From: an uncultured Actinomycetes bacterium
GTDB lineage: Bacteria > Actinomycetota > CADDZG01 > WHSQ01
Direction of reading: 5' to 3'
Assembly: GCA_937863385.1 (NCBI GenBank)
Contig: CALMBW010000010.1
Span: 20,442 to 84,441, forward strand
Length of the DNA: 64,000 nucleotides
The notes under the pieces are model-generated. The model searched no databases. It was not told the origin of the DNA and worked only from the letters and a program-made list of their open reading frames with translations. The translations under genes were made by a program, and so were the position numbers. This document shows positions 28,931 to 37,615 of the stretch, piece after piece. The first letter of the stretch is position 1; each line of letters begins with the position of its first letter.

Positions 28931-29644
28931 ATGTCACAGACCGGAGCGCTCTACAAGGCGGAAGCCGTAGCTGGGTACGCAGACGTCCCTTTAGAGGAGA
29001 AACAGCGTCTCTTCGATGAAGTCAAAGCCGACATGCGTTTCCCCGACTACATCTACGGCTGCTACGAATGCGGGATCTGCGTCGCCGTTTGTCCTTCGGC
29101 GCGGTTCTACGACTTCAGTCCTCGGCGTATCGCTCAAGCCGTAGCTCGCGAGGATGCAGAACTCGTTTACCAACAGATGCAGGAAGACATCTGGGAGTGC
29201 TCCCAGTGTTTCTCGTGCCTCCGGTGTCCGCGAGGCAACAATCCCGGCGGGATCATCACGATCATGCGAGAGGTCTCCATCAACAATGGCCTGGCTTCAG
29301 CACGTGAGGCTCTCGAGGGTTACACACGCATCATCTACAAGATCATGTCCACCGGTACTCAGGTGTCACCCGACATGCTTCAGCCGGACGCCTTTCCCGA
29401 CTGGGGTCCTGAAGTCAAGGATGTGTCGGACAAGCTCGAGTTGTGGCGCCGGGCGCTTCCGCCGGAGACCCACCATACGACCACCACGGGTTGGGAGGTC
29501 TCCGACAAGACATTGGTAGAGCTCTACTTGATCTGGCATAAAACCGGCGCTCTCAAGATGATCGAAGAGGTTGATGAGGGGCTTCACATGATCCTCGAAG
29601 AGGTCATGGAGGAGCGACTCGAAGAGGAGGGGATCGAGGTATGA
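28931..29644 (+). CDS. shdrC1: sHdrC1, iron-sulfur subunit of the sulfur-oxidising Hdr-like complex
   Basis: 237 aa with AGAGGAGGGAT before the ATG. Two [4Fe-4S] motifs are visible: CYECGICVAVCPSARFYDFSPRR (residues ~38-48) and CSQCFSCLRCPRGNNPGG (~93-102). The second is CxxCxxCxxCP, one residue shorter than the usual CxxCxxCxxxCP. The C-terminal ~100 residues are typical for HdrC-like subunits. It carries electrons within sHdr, the cytoplasmic complex thought to oxidise sulfane sulfur to sulfite. The stop overlaps the next start (ATGA). Confidence 0.93.
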   Translation: MSQTGALYKAEAVAGYADVPLEEKQRLFDEVKADMRFPDYIYGCYECGICVAVCPSARFYDFSPRRIAQAVAREDAELVYQQMQEDIWECSQCFSCLRCPRGNNPGGIITIMREVSINNGLASAREALEGYTRIIYKIMSTGTQVSPDMLQPDAFPDWGPEVKDVSDKLELWRRALPPETHHTTTTGWEVSDKTLVELYLIWHKTGALKMIEEVDEGLHMILEEVMEERLEEEGIEV

Positions 29645-30852
29645 CCATTCCCGTTGAAGCTTTACTGAAAAAGAAGGAGAACAAGAGTCGCTTCGATCGT
29701 GACGCGGAACTGGCGGCCGGAGACGCGAAGCGGCGCGATTTCCACGAAGAACTTTTCGAGCTGGAAGAAAAGGGAGAGTGGATCGTTCAGCGGGTTCCCG
29801 AACCATACGTCGAGGTTCCTACGAAGTACGGTCGTATGAAGAAGGTGCCGAAGCAGATGATGTGGCATCACAAGTCGTGCGGGCAGTGTGGCCACATCCC
29901 CGGTTATTCAACTTCGATCTTCTGGGTGCAGCGGAAGTTGGGGGTTGACTACAACGATCCTACCGATCAGACCTCTTGTACCGCCTGGAACTACTACGCC
30001 AGCGCTACGTCGAACGCCGCCGCTCAGGCGGCAGTGGCGGGAAGGAACTTCGCGGCCGCCTATGAAACCGGCTACTTCCCCCTGATCCATTGCGGAACCT
30101 CCTACGGGCACTACAAGGAGGTGCGAGAGGAGTTACTGCTCCACGGGGAGCTGCGCAAAGAAGTGCGAGAGATCATGAAAACCCTCGGCAAGCCGTTGGT
30201 CATGCCCGAAGAGATCGTGCACTACTCGGAGTGGTTCTACGCGATGAAGGATGAGATCGCCAAGCATCAGGTACGTGACTTCTCGGATATCGCAGTGACG
30301 GTGCACCCCGCATGCCACTACTACAAGCTCGTCGAGCAGGACGCGATCTACGACCCGGACGTCTACGGCGGCCAGAGGACGGCGATCGTCTCTGGGGTGG
30401 CTACCGCCCTCGGCGCAGAGGTGCGGGATTACTCGACTTGGTTCGACTGCTGTGGGTTCGGGTTCCGCCACATCCTCGTGCAGCGTGACTTCACTCGAAG
30501 CTTTGCGACCCAACGCAAGATAGAGAAGATGAAGGAGGAGGCGAACCCCGACGTGACCCTGACGCACGACACTGGTTGCGTCACCACTCTTGATAAGAGC
30601 CAGTTTGCGGCTCAGGCACACGACCGCAATGTCGGTGTTCCGGTTATGAGCGAGGCACAGTTCGCCGCTCTGGCGATGGGTGCCCATCCCTACAAGGTGT
30701 GCCAGCTCCACTGGCATTCTGCCGACTACAGGCCCTTGCTCGAGAAGATGGGGATCGATTGGCGAGCGGCATGGGCGGAGTTCGAAGCTGAAGTAGAGCG
30801 ACTTGAGAAGGGCGAGATCGACTTTCTGACGTGGGCAGACGTCGACGCCTGA
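29641..30852 (+). CDS. shdrB1: sHdrB1, CCG-domain subunit of the Hdr-like complex
   Basis: 403 aa. Its Cys motifs fit the CCG domains that hold special [4Fe-4S] clusters in HdrB: KSCGQCGHIPG, VHPACHYYKL, STWFDCCGFGF and LTHDTGCVTTL. In heterodisulfide reductases these clusters cleave disulfides; in sHdr they are proposed to work on the substrate bound to LbpA. The N-terminal ~75 residues are charged and helical. Translation is coupled to shdrC1. Confidence 0.92.
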   Translation: MTIPVEALLKKKENKSRFDRDAELAAGDAKRRDFHEELFELEEKGEWIVQRVPEPYVEVPTKYGRMKKVPKQMMWHHKSCGQCGHIPGYSTSIFWVQRKLGVDYNDPTDQTSCTAWNYYASATSNAAAQAAVAGRNFAAAYETGYFPLIHCGTSYGHYKEVREELLLHGELRKEVREIMKTLGKPLVMPEEIVHYSEWFYAMKDEIAKHQVRDFSDIAVTVHPACHYYKLVEQDAIYDPDVYGGQRTAIVSGVATALGAEVRDYSTWFDCCGFGFRHILVQRDFTRSFATQRKIEKMKEEANPDVTLTHDTGCVTTLDKSQFAAQAHDRNVGVPVMSEAQFAALAMGAHPYKVCQLHWHSADYRPLLEKMGIDWRAAWAEFEAEVERLEKGEIDFLTWADVDA

Positions 30853-30890
30853 GTTCCCGAAGTTAGAACCCGTACTGACAAGGAGATCGG

Positions 30891-31958
30891 ATGTCGAGCG
30901 ACAGGGTAGTGGTGGTCGGAGGGGGCCCGGGAGGCATAGAGGCAGCGCGCGGCGTCGCAGGACTGGGACTTGAAGTGACGATCGTAGAGAAGCTCGAACG
31001 GCTCGGTGGCACGCCGATCTCGGAGAACTATGCCGCGCTGACGCCCAACTTCGAAGATGCCGAAGCCGCCATGGACCGGATGATCGAAGCGATGCTGGCA
31101 CTGCCCGGCGTTGATGTTCGTACCAGCAGCACGGTTAGTGCGTGTGAAGGGGAGAGTGGCGATTTCAAGGTCACGATCTCCGGAGCTGCCGGTGATGAGA
31201 CTATCGACGCGGGCGCCGTGATCCTCGCGACCGGGTTCCAGCACTTCGATCCGGGCCGGGAAACGCAGATGTACGGCTACTACGAGCATCCTGATGTGAT
31301 CGCCCTGCAGGATCTCGAGGCGATGTTGAAGGATCACAATGTTGTTCGTCCTTCGAACGGTGAGGCACCCAAGCGGGTCTGCTTCGTGCAGTGCGTCGGC
31401 AGCCGAGACCGTCATATCGGCAATGAATATTGCTCGAAGGTTTGCTGTGGGGTTGCTTCGAAAGAAGCGATCGAGATCCGCAAACTCCTTCCCGACTGCA
31501 AGGTCTTCATCTTCTACATCGACATGCGTATGTACGGCTACTGGGAGAACCAGATCTATTGGCCCGCGCAAGAAGAGCATCACGTCCAGTACGTCAAAGG
31601 GATCATCACCGAGGTCCTGAAGAAGGATGGGCGGCTCTTGGTGCGAGGCGAGGACACGACTATGGGAAGGCCGATGGAGGTCCTGATGGACCTGGTGGTG
31701 CTTTCGGTGGGAATGGAACCATCTCGCGGTACTCGAGAGATGGCCGGTGTGCTCGGTATCCAACAGAACAAGTACGGGTTCATCGAGGCGGCGAACCCTC
31801 CTCTCGACACGGTGACCACATCCCGGGAGGGGATCTACGCCTGTGGGGCGGCGCTCGGGCCGGCAGACCTCGAGGACACGATCTCGTCCGCCGGCGCGGC
31901 CGCCATGAAGGCGGTCTCTCTGTTGAGGTCCGGCAAGACCGCAGCCGCATCCAGCTAG
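30891..31958 (+). CDS. shdrA: sHdrA, FAD and iron-sulfur subunit
   Basis: 355 aa with AAGGAGATCGG before the ATG. The FAD-binding Rossmann motif is VVVGGGPGGIEAARGVAGLG, with ILATGFQHFDP and the C-terminal IYACGAALGPADLEDT. Cluster ligands lie in VQCVGSRDRHIGNEYCSKVCC (about residues 165-185). The protein is much shorter than methanogen HdrA, as expected for sHdrA, and lacks extra ferredoxin domains. It is the flavin core of sHdr. The gene lies 38 bases after shdrB1. Confidence 0.94.
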   Translation: MSSDRVVVVGGGPGGIEAARGVAGLGLEVTIVEKLERLGGTPISENYAALTPNFEDAEAAMDRMIEAMLALPGVDVRTSSTVSACEGESGDFKVTISGAAGDETIDAGAVILATGFQHFDPGRETQMYGYYEHPDVIALQDLEAMLKDHNVVRPSNGEAPKRVCFVQCVGSRDRHIGNEYCSKVCCGVASKEAIEIRKLLPDCKVFIFYIDMRMYGYWENQIYWPAQEEHHVQYVKGIITEVLKKDGRLLVRGEDTTMGRPMEVLMDLVVLSVGMEPSRGTREMAGVLGIQQNKYGFIEAANPPLDTVTTSREGIYACGAALGPADLEDTISSAGAAAMKAVSLLRSGKTAAASS

Positions 31959-32004
31959 TTGGTCGCTGACGACCTAACACCGACGAGGAGACGAAGGGGG
32001 GTTC

Positions 32005-32736
32005 GTGGCCGGCCAGATAGTCGACACCCCAACCGCGCAGGAGTTCATGCAAGAGATCTCCAAGCAGGTGTCCGAGGATGAGCTTGAATCGATCGCGGCG
32101 AGCCTCGAGGCCAAGGCCCAGGGTTTCCACGACCTGTTGGGCCATGGACGAGCCGCCGCCCTCGATCGGGACGGTCTGCGGAGGGTCCTTCGGAGCGTCT
32201 TTTCGAGCCGGCGAAAAGCCGACGCGATCATCGATCTGGTAGGAGAGCGGGAGTTGATCGAAGGCATCTCTTACCTTCTTGACTCGACCGATGATCTTCC
32301 CGAGCGTCTCGACCATTTCGCTGCACTGTTGATCGATTTCCCCGAGGCTGCATTCGACCTTCCCGGTGAGCTGCTTCATTTCACCTATCCGGATCGCTTC
32401 TGGCTCTGGTCTCGGTGGATGTGGGATCCCCGGATCGAGACAGGTTCCCTGAGGCTGGTTGTCGAGGAGGAGTTCGATCTCCAAGGCGACAGCCGGGGTG
32501 AGGTCTATTTCAAGGTCGGGGAAGCGATCGCCTTCGTCAACGAGACGGGGAAGGCGGCAGGGTTCACGTCGATCGGACGAGGACTTCTTGGGATCGACAT
32601 CTTTCTGGCATGCGTGTACGCGGTCTATATGTACACGGTCCTGCGTCTGCGCATGACCCAGGAGTTCAACAAGATCGTGCCGCCACTCCCCGAGTTGGTG
32701 CGTCGACTGCTCGGTATCCACAAGATGGAGGTTTGA
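32005..32736 (+). CDS. shdrH: sHdrH, conserved protein of shdr clusters
   Basis: 243 aa from GTG 32005 with GGAGACGAAGGGGGG in front. It is mostly helical, with FPEAAFDLPGELLHFTYPDRFWLWSRWMWDP in the middle and a hydrophobic stretch (GLLGIDIFLACVYAVYMYTVL) near 200. Its place between shdrA and shdrC2 is that of the sHdrH ('Hyp') subunit, whose exact role is unknown. No cofactor motif is seen. The call rests on position and general similarity. Confidence 0.82.
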   Translation: MAGQIVDTPTAQEFMQEISKQVSEDELESIAASLEAKAQGFHDLLGHGRAAALDRDGLRRVLRSVFSSRRKADAIIDLVGERELIEGISYLLDSTDDLPERLDHFAALLIDFPEAAFDLPGELLHFTYPDRFWLWSRWMWDPRIETGSLRLVVEEEFDLQGDSRGEVYFKVGEAIAFVNETGKAAGFTSIGRGLLGIDIFLACVYAVYMYTVLRLRMTQEFNKIVPPLPELVRRLLGIHKMEV

Positions 32737-32742
32737 GGTTCT

Positions 32743-34047
32743 ATGCCCACAGGTGGAAAGAAGAATCCGGTCGAGTCCTTCGAACACGAAACTGTGACGG
32801 TCAAGTCAACGATCTCGGGGCGTGATTGGGAGCTCCCAGGTATGTGGAACCGGATGTTCGAGCAGCGAGTGATCTTTGACTACGACACCGCCGTGATGGA
32901 AAAGATCGTGGAACTCGAAGGCGGGGAGTCTCTGGATTGGTGCTATGGATGCGGGAAATGCATCCCGGTGTGCCCGGTCGACATAGTGGGCGAGTACGGA
33001 CCTCGAAAGGTACATCGCAAGGTTCAGACCGGCGTTGACCTCTTCAACGATCCTGATCTTTGGTTGTGCACCACTTGCATGAACTGTCTGCGCGTCTGTC
33101 CGAAGGAAGTCGACATGATCCAGATCATGCCGGCGGTGCGTGAGGTAGCCGTATCTGAAGGCAACGTACCTTCAGAGCTCCAGGACGTCTTCCAGAACAC
33201 TTTCCGATACGGTAACGCCCTCGGAGAAAGTCCGCGCAAGCGCCACGCATGGACGAAAGGCGCGGGTGTCGATGTAAAGGTGCTTCCTTCCGACCCCTCT
33301 CCGGTGGATGTCCTGTTCTACGTCGAGGACTACTGGTCCTATCACCCTCGTGGTCACGATGCGGCCCAGGCGTGCGCCCGCATCTTCGCTGCACTCGGCA
33401 TCGACTACGGGATCTTGGGTCCCGAAGAGAAGACGCTCGGAGACTCGCAGCGTCTTGCGGGAGAGAAGGGTTTGTTCGAGGCGTTGATGGAAGACGTCGT
33501 GGCGACGCTTGATAAGTACGAGTTCAAACGGATCGTGACCCCCGACCCGCATGGCTTCAACGCTCTCGTCAAGGTCTATCCGACCTACGGCCATGAGTAC
33601 GAAGTGCTGCACTACACGCAACTTCTGGCGCCGTTGGTGGACAAGATCGAGTGGAAGAGCGAGGCCAACTACAAGGTCACATTCCACGATCCGTGCTATC
33701 TGGGTCGCCACAACGGTGAATACGACGCCCCCCGGACGTTGTTGCAAGCGATCCCCGGCGTTGAGCTGGTCGAGATGGGACGCTGCCGGGAGAACGGATA
33801 TTGCTGTGGCGGCGGTGGGGGAGCTATGTGGCTGGATTCGTTCACGGGCAACCACACGGTCGAGAGGCTGTCGGAGCGTCGCGTCAAGGAGGCGGCGGAG
33901 GCGGGGGCCGATGTCCTCGCGGTGTGCTGCCCTTATGAGGTCTCGCGCTTTGAGGACGCCGCCAAGTCGACCGGTAACGAAACCCTTCTGGTAAAGGACA
34001 TCGTGGAACTCATGGACGAAGCGATGGGTAATGGATCTCAGGCGTGA
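32743..34047 (+). CDS. sHdrC2-sHdrB2 fusion
   Basis: 434 aa. The N-terminal half is HdrC-like with two [4Fe-4S] motifs, CYGCGKCIPVCPVDIVGEYGPRK (~residue 67) and CTTCMNCLRVCPKEVD (~108). The C-terminal half is a single HdrB-type CCG domain: FHDPCYLGRHN, RENGYCCGGGGGAMW and AVCCPYEVSRFED. In many shdr clusters these are two genes, shdrC2 and shdrB2; here they are one polypeptide. It completes the C1-B1-A-H-C2-B2 set. The last 17 bases overlap the next gene. Confidence 0.9.
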   Translation: MPTGGKKNPVESFEHETVTVKSTISGRDWELPGMWNRMFEQRVIFDYDTAVMEKIVELEGGESLDWCYGCGKCIPVCPVDIVGEYGPRKVHRKVQTGVDLFNDPDLWLCTTCMNCLRVCPKEVDMIQIMPAVREVAVSEGNVPSELQDVFQNTFRYGNALGESPRKRHAWTKGAGVDVKVLPSDPSPVDVLFYVEDYWSYHPRGHDAAQACARIFAALGIDYGILGPEEKTLGDSQRLAGEKGLFEALMEDVVATLDKYEFKRIVTPDPHGFNALVKVYPTYGHEYEVLHYTQLLAPLVDKIEWKSEANYKVTFHDPCYLGRHNGEYDAPRTLLQAIPGVELVEMGRCRENGYCCGGGGGAMWLDSFTGNHTVERLSERRVKEAAEAGADVLAVCCPYEVSRFEDAAKSTGNETLLVKDIVELMDEAMGNGSQA

Positions 34048-35053
34048 GGATGCTCTGCGGGTGCTGGACTTCGGTTCTCAGACACCCCTGCGATCGCAGA
34101 CCTTGTGGCATGCGGTCGCACACGGCGTCTCTGCGGGAGAGCCGCCGACGCTGTCCTTCGTCACGCCATCGGCCCCTTACGTGTCGATCGGATACCACCG
34201 CAGGCTCAAGGAGATCGATCTGGATTCGTGTCGTTCCCACGGGTTACCCGTCTTCCGCCGGATGGTCGGAGGAGGACCCGTCTACCTCGATCGTAACCAA
34301 CTCTTCTTCCAGATCTCTCTGCCATCGGAACTCGTGCCGGCCTTCGGCCCCCGGGCGATGCGATACCTGCTTACCCCCGCGGTCGAAGCCTTCAACGACG
34401 TTGGTGTCCCCGCGACTTTCGACGAGCGTGGCGATATCTCCGTGGGCGAAGCGAAGATCTCCGGCATCGCCGGGGGGCAGATCGAAGGATGCTCGCTTGC
34501 CGTCGGCAATCTCGTTCACGCGTTCGACTACGACGCAATGGCGATGGTTCTCGGTGTTGCCGAGGAACCCCTCTACACCGAGTTGGTCCGGATGATGCGC
34601 ACATACTTCCATCCGACCCCTGTTGACCAAGATGCATTCAAGGCAGCGTTGATCGCTCGTTACGCGTCGGCCTTTGATCTCGAGCCTGGATCTGGTCTCT
34701 TGTCGGATCACGAACGCGCCCAGCTGTCGGAACTCGATGCCCGTTTCACAGACCCCGGATGGCTCTCGGGCCCCGATCGGGCCGATCCCCCCGCCCGCCA
34801 GATAAAGATCCGATCGGGTGTTTGGGTGTTCTCCGCCCTGCACCAGGACACGAGGGTCACGGGGTCTGTGATCGGCGAGCGGTTCGAAAGACTTCACGTC
34901 GAGGATCCACTAAGTGATGGGCAGGTTGCCGCGATAGAAGCCGCCCTAGCAGGTGAACGGATCGACGAGATGGAGGATGTTCTGGCGCCCTTTGGAGCTA
35001 CCGGCGAACGTGTGGTGGCAGCCATCTCTCGTATCGATGGGAGGAATCTATGA
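34031..35053 (+). CDS. Lipoate-protein ligase-like enzyme (sLpl type), first copy
   Basis: 340 aa. It is a biotin/lipoate ligase fold with FVTPSAPYVSIGYHRRLKEIDLD, RRMVGGGPVYLDRNQLFFQIS (the RRxxGGG lipoate-binding loop) and a KISGIAGGQIEGCSLAVGNLVH segment holding the conserved Lys. The C-terminal ~100 residues resemble the accessory domain of LplA. Such ligases in shdr clusters attach lipoate or octanoate to LbpA. A second, different ligase follows at 36503, so the two may divide the work. ATG 34031 overlaps the fusion gene. Confidence 0.86.
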   Translation: MDLRREDALRVLDFGSQTPLRSQTLWHAVAHGVSAGEPPTLSFVTPSAPYVSIGYHRRLKEIDLDSCRSHGLPVFRRMVGGGPVYLDRNQLFFQISLPSELVPAFGPRAMRYLLTPAVEAFNDVGVPATFDERGDISVGEAKISGIAGGQIEGCSLAVGNLVHAFDYDAMAMVLGVAEEPLYTELVRMMRTYFHPTPVDQDAFKAALIARYASAFDLEPGSGLLSDHERAQLSELDARFTDPGWLSGPDRADPPARQIKIRSGVWVFSALHQDTRVTGSVIGERFERLHVEDPLSDGQVAAIEAALAGERIDEMEDVLAPFGATGERVVAAISRIDGRNL

Positions 35054-35502
35054 GTGACCGAGTTGTCGGGGGGTACACGATCGATGTGGACCTCCTCTAC
35101 GACGGAGAGAGGCACGTCTGGCTTCTGATCTTGGGAGAGGGACGCGCTCGCGTCGGTATGGACCCACTGGGCGTGGAGACGATGGGCGACGTCGTGCAGA
35201 TGTATCTCCAGGAGCCGGGGGTTGCGCTCAACCGCGGTGCCGCTTTCGGAACGATCGAGGCGGCGAAGTTCGTGGGCCCGCTGACGATGCCGGTGTCCGG
35301 AACGATCTTGACCAACAATCAGGCTGTCGCTTCTGACCCGGGGCTTTTGACGAGGGATCCGTTCGGAGAGGGATGGCTCATCGAGATCGAGCCCAGCGAC
35401 CCCGCCGAGTTCGATCTGCTGGTGCGAGGTGAAGAGCAGGTCGTGGAGTGGTTCGAGTCCAAGGTCCGCGACTATGGCGCCAAGGGGATGCTTGCCGAGT
35501 GA
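35050..35502 (+). CDS. lbpA: LbpA, lipoate-binding GcvH-like protein (copy 1)
   Basis: 150 aa. It is a lipoyl domain like GcvH, with the modified Lys73 in GTIEAAKFVGPLTMPVSG and RHVWLLILGEGRARVGM near the N-terminus. In sHdr sulfur oxidisers LbpA is the swinging lipoamide arm that serves sHdr, rather than glycine cleavage. The sequence around the Lys (EAAKF) differs from the ESGKW/ESAKW of the other three copies in this window. Start and stop overlap both neighbours (ATGA, GTGA). Confidence 0.93.
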   Translation: MSDRVVGGYTIDVDLLYDGERHVWLLILGEGRARVGMDPLGVETMGDVVQMYLQEPGVALNRGAAFGTIEAAKFVGPLTMPVSGTILTNNQAVASDPGLLTRDPFGEGWLIEIEPSDPAEFDLLVRGEEQVVEWFESKVRDYGAKGMLAE

Positions 35503-36506
35503 CCACTTCAGCGATATCCCCGTGGGACGTGCGCCGGGCCAACTTCCCCGACTCGATCGAGTTCTACGCGCCGGGTCTCAAACGATGGGAATCGTCCGAG
35601 TGGATCCCGTCGAACCCGCGTAATTTCCTGCCGATCTCGGTGACCGGCACGGCCTGCGCACTGAAGTGTGACCACTGTTATTCGGACAAAGGGGCGAAGG
35701 TTCTGGATGGGATGTCGTCGATCGGACGTGATGAAGATCTCTTTGATCTTGCCTCGCGGCTGAAGGGTCAAGGCAGCACCGGCCTCCTGTTATCGGGAGG
35801 CTCTACTCACTCAGGCGGCGTTCCCTTGATCCCTCACCTCCGGCACGTCCCCCGCATCCGTTCTGAGCTTGGGATGAAGGTGATCGTGCATTCGGGGGTT
35901 GTGCATCCAGCACTGGCGGAAGCTCTTGCGGCCGCTGAGGTTGACGGAGTGATGCTCGACATCATCGGCGCCCGCGAGACGATCGACGAGGTTTACCACC
36001 TCGATCTCTTGCCCGACGACTTCGATCGCGCGCTCGGCCTTCTAGCGGACAAGGGGCTTCGGATCATCCCGCATATCGTCTGCGGGCTTCATTATGGGAG
36101 GTTCCTCGGGGAGCATGCGGCTCTCGACATGATCGCTCGCCACCCAGTGTCGACGGCGATCATCGTCGTTCTGGTGCCGCTTATCGGTACAGCGATGGAG
36201 AACATCGCGCCTCCTCCCGTGGACGAAGTGATCGACTTCATGGCGGAAGCTCGGATCGCCCTGCCGGATGTTCCAGTGAATCTTGGATGCGCGCGGCCGA
36301 TGGGGGAAGTCAAGATCGAGCTCGATCAGGCGGCCATAGATCACGGACTGAACGGGATCGCGTATCCCTCGGAGGGAGCTATCGCGTATGCGAGAGCCAA
36401 GGGACTCGAACCCAAGCTCTACGAATACTGCTGTTCGATGACCTGGGCGGGCGACGAGGGCGAGAGTTTCTCGACCGCCGATATCGAGCGATTGGCGCCG
36501 GCGTGA
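35499..36506 (+). CDS. lipS1: LipS1, radical SAM lipoyl synthase subunit
   Basis: 335 aa from GTG 35499, overlapping the lbpA stop. The radical SAM cluster motif is in TACALKCDHCY (CxxxCxxC). A glycine-rich SAM region LLLSGGSTHSGG follows, and CC is found near the C-terminus (YEYCCSMTW). LipS1 and LipS2 together insert the two sulfurs into octanoyl groups, replacing LipA. Its presence between lbpA, ligases and lipS2 supports this strongly. Confidence 0.88.
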   Translation: MTTSAISPWDVRRANFPDSIEFYAPGLKRWESSEWIPSNPRNFLPISVTGTACALKCDHCYSDKGAKVLDGMSSIGRDEDLFDLASRLKGQGSTGLLLSGGSTHSGGVPLIPHLRHVPRIRSELGMKVIVHSGVVHPALAEALAAAEVDGVMLDIIGARETIDEVYHLDLLPDDFDRALGLLADKGLRIIPHIVCGLHYGRFLGEHAALDMIARHPVSTAIIVVLVPLIGTAMENIAPPPVDEVIDFMAEARIALPDVPVNLGCARPMGEVKIELDQAAIDHGLNGIAYPSEGAIAYARAKGLEPKLYEYCCSMTWAGDEGESFSTADIERLAPA

Positions 36507-37615
36507 TAGAGCACTGGAGACTCCTGCAACACGACGGGGCTGAGGCAGCTCGCGGTCTCGCCGTGGACGAGGCCCTCATGAGCGGATACGGGCGTGGGTC
36601 CACATCGATGCCGGCCCCCTCGTTGCGCCTGTACACCTACGCCACTCACTGCGCGCTGGTGGGGCGTTACCAGAACGTCGAAGCAGAGGTCGACCTGGCG
36701 GCGTGTGAAAGAACGGGAACGCAAGTGGGCCGCCGCCCCACCGGCGGCGGCGCGATCATCATGGGGGAGTCTCAGCTCGGAGTGGCGTTCGTGTCGCGGG
36801 CCCCTGCCGAGCGCCCGAAGGACCTCATCAAGACCTATGCCAAGGGGATCGTTCGGGGCCTGGCCGAGCTAGGGATAGAGGCGACCTTTCGAGGCAAGAA
36901 TGACTTGGAGGTGGGGGGTCGCAAGATCGCCGGTCTCGGTCTGTATCTCGACGAACACGGAGCCCTGCTTTTCCACTCGAGCATCCTGGCCGATCTGGAT
37001 ATCGAGTTCATGCTCGAGGTCTTGCGGATCCCGGCCGCGAAATTGGGTGATAAGGCGATCGACGCGGTTTCCGACCGGGTCACGACGGTGACCCGGGAAA
37101 CGGGGGTGTCGTATTCCGCAACCGAGCTCAGATCGGTGATCGCTGTTGGATTCGAAAAGGAGTTCGGTGTTTCGCTCTTTTCGGTCGATCTAACCGACAC
37201 GGAAACGAAGAGGGCGGACGTGCTCGAGCGGACTAGATACTCGGATCCGGGGTGGGTGTTCCAAAGGAGTCCATCACCCGACCGCCAAGGTACGGCCGCT
37301 TTCAAGACGCCGGAGGGGTTCGTCCGCGTCCATATCGCATTGGAGAACGGCGTGATCAAGAGCGTTCTGTTCACGGGAGATTTCAACGAGCTTCCCGAAG
37401 CTCTCGTCAGGGCCGAGTCTGCGCTGCGCTGGGTGCGACTGGATCCTGAGAGGGTTTCCGCGATCGTCGAAACCGCCTTGGGCGGCGATGAGGTCCTGCA
37501 GATCTCGTCCGAAAAGATCGTGCAAGCAGTTCTCGAGGCGGGCGAAAGGGCATCGACTCGCGACCTCGCTCATCCCGATCGACAAGGGTCCTGCTACTTC
37601 CCGGAGGTGGGCTGA
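36503..37615 (+). CDS. Lipoate-protein ligase-like enzyme (sLpl(AB) type), second copy
   Basis: 370 aa from GTG 36503 (overlap GTGA); the longer frame upstream lies inside lipS1. The catalytic domain has LRLYTYATHCALVGRYQNVEAEV, RRPTGGGAIIMG (lipoate loop), and FRGKNDLEVGGRKIAGLGLY with the conserved Lys. From about residue 265 there is an LplA-type C-terminal accessory domain, ending GSCYFPEVG. It would transfer octanoyl or lipoyl groups to LbpA proteins. It is closer to classical LplA than the first copy. Confidence 0.88.
   Translation: MIEHWRLLQHDGAEAARGLAVDEALMSGYGRGSTSMPAPSLRLYTYATHCALVGRYQNVEAEVDLAACERTGTQVGRRPTGGGAIIMGESQLGVAFVSRAPAERPKDLIKTYAKGIVRGLAELGIEATFRGKNDLEVGGRKIAGLGLYLDEHGALLFHSSILADLDIEFMLEVLRIPAAKLGDKAIDAVSDRVTTVTRETGVSYSATELRSVIAVGFEKEFGVSLFSVDLTDTETKRADVLERTRYSDPGWVFQRSPSPDRQGTAAFKTPEGFVRVHIALENGVIKSVLFTGDFNELPEALVRAESALRWVRLDPERVSAIVETALGGDEVLQISSEKIVQAVLEAGERASTRDLAHPDRQGSCYFPEVG

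Noticed and set aside
30726..31763. 345-codon minus-strand frame opposite shdrA
   Set aside because: It is antisense to a clear FAD protein gene, with no ribosome site and no recognisable domain.
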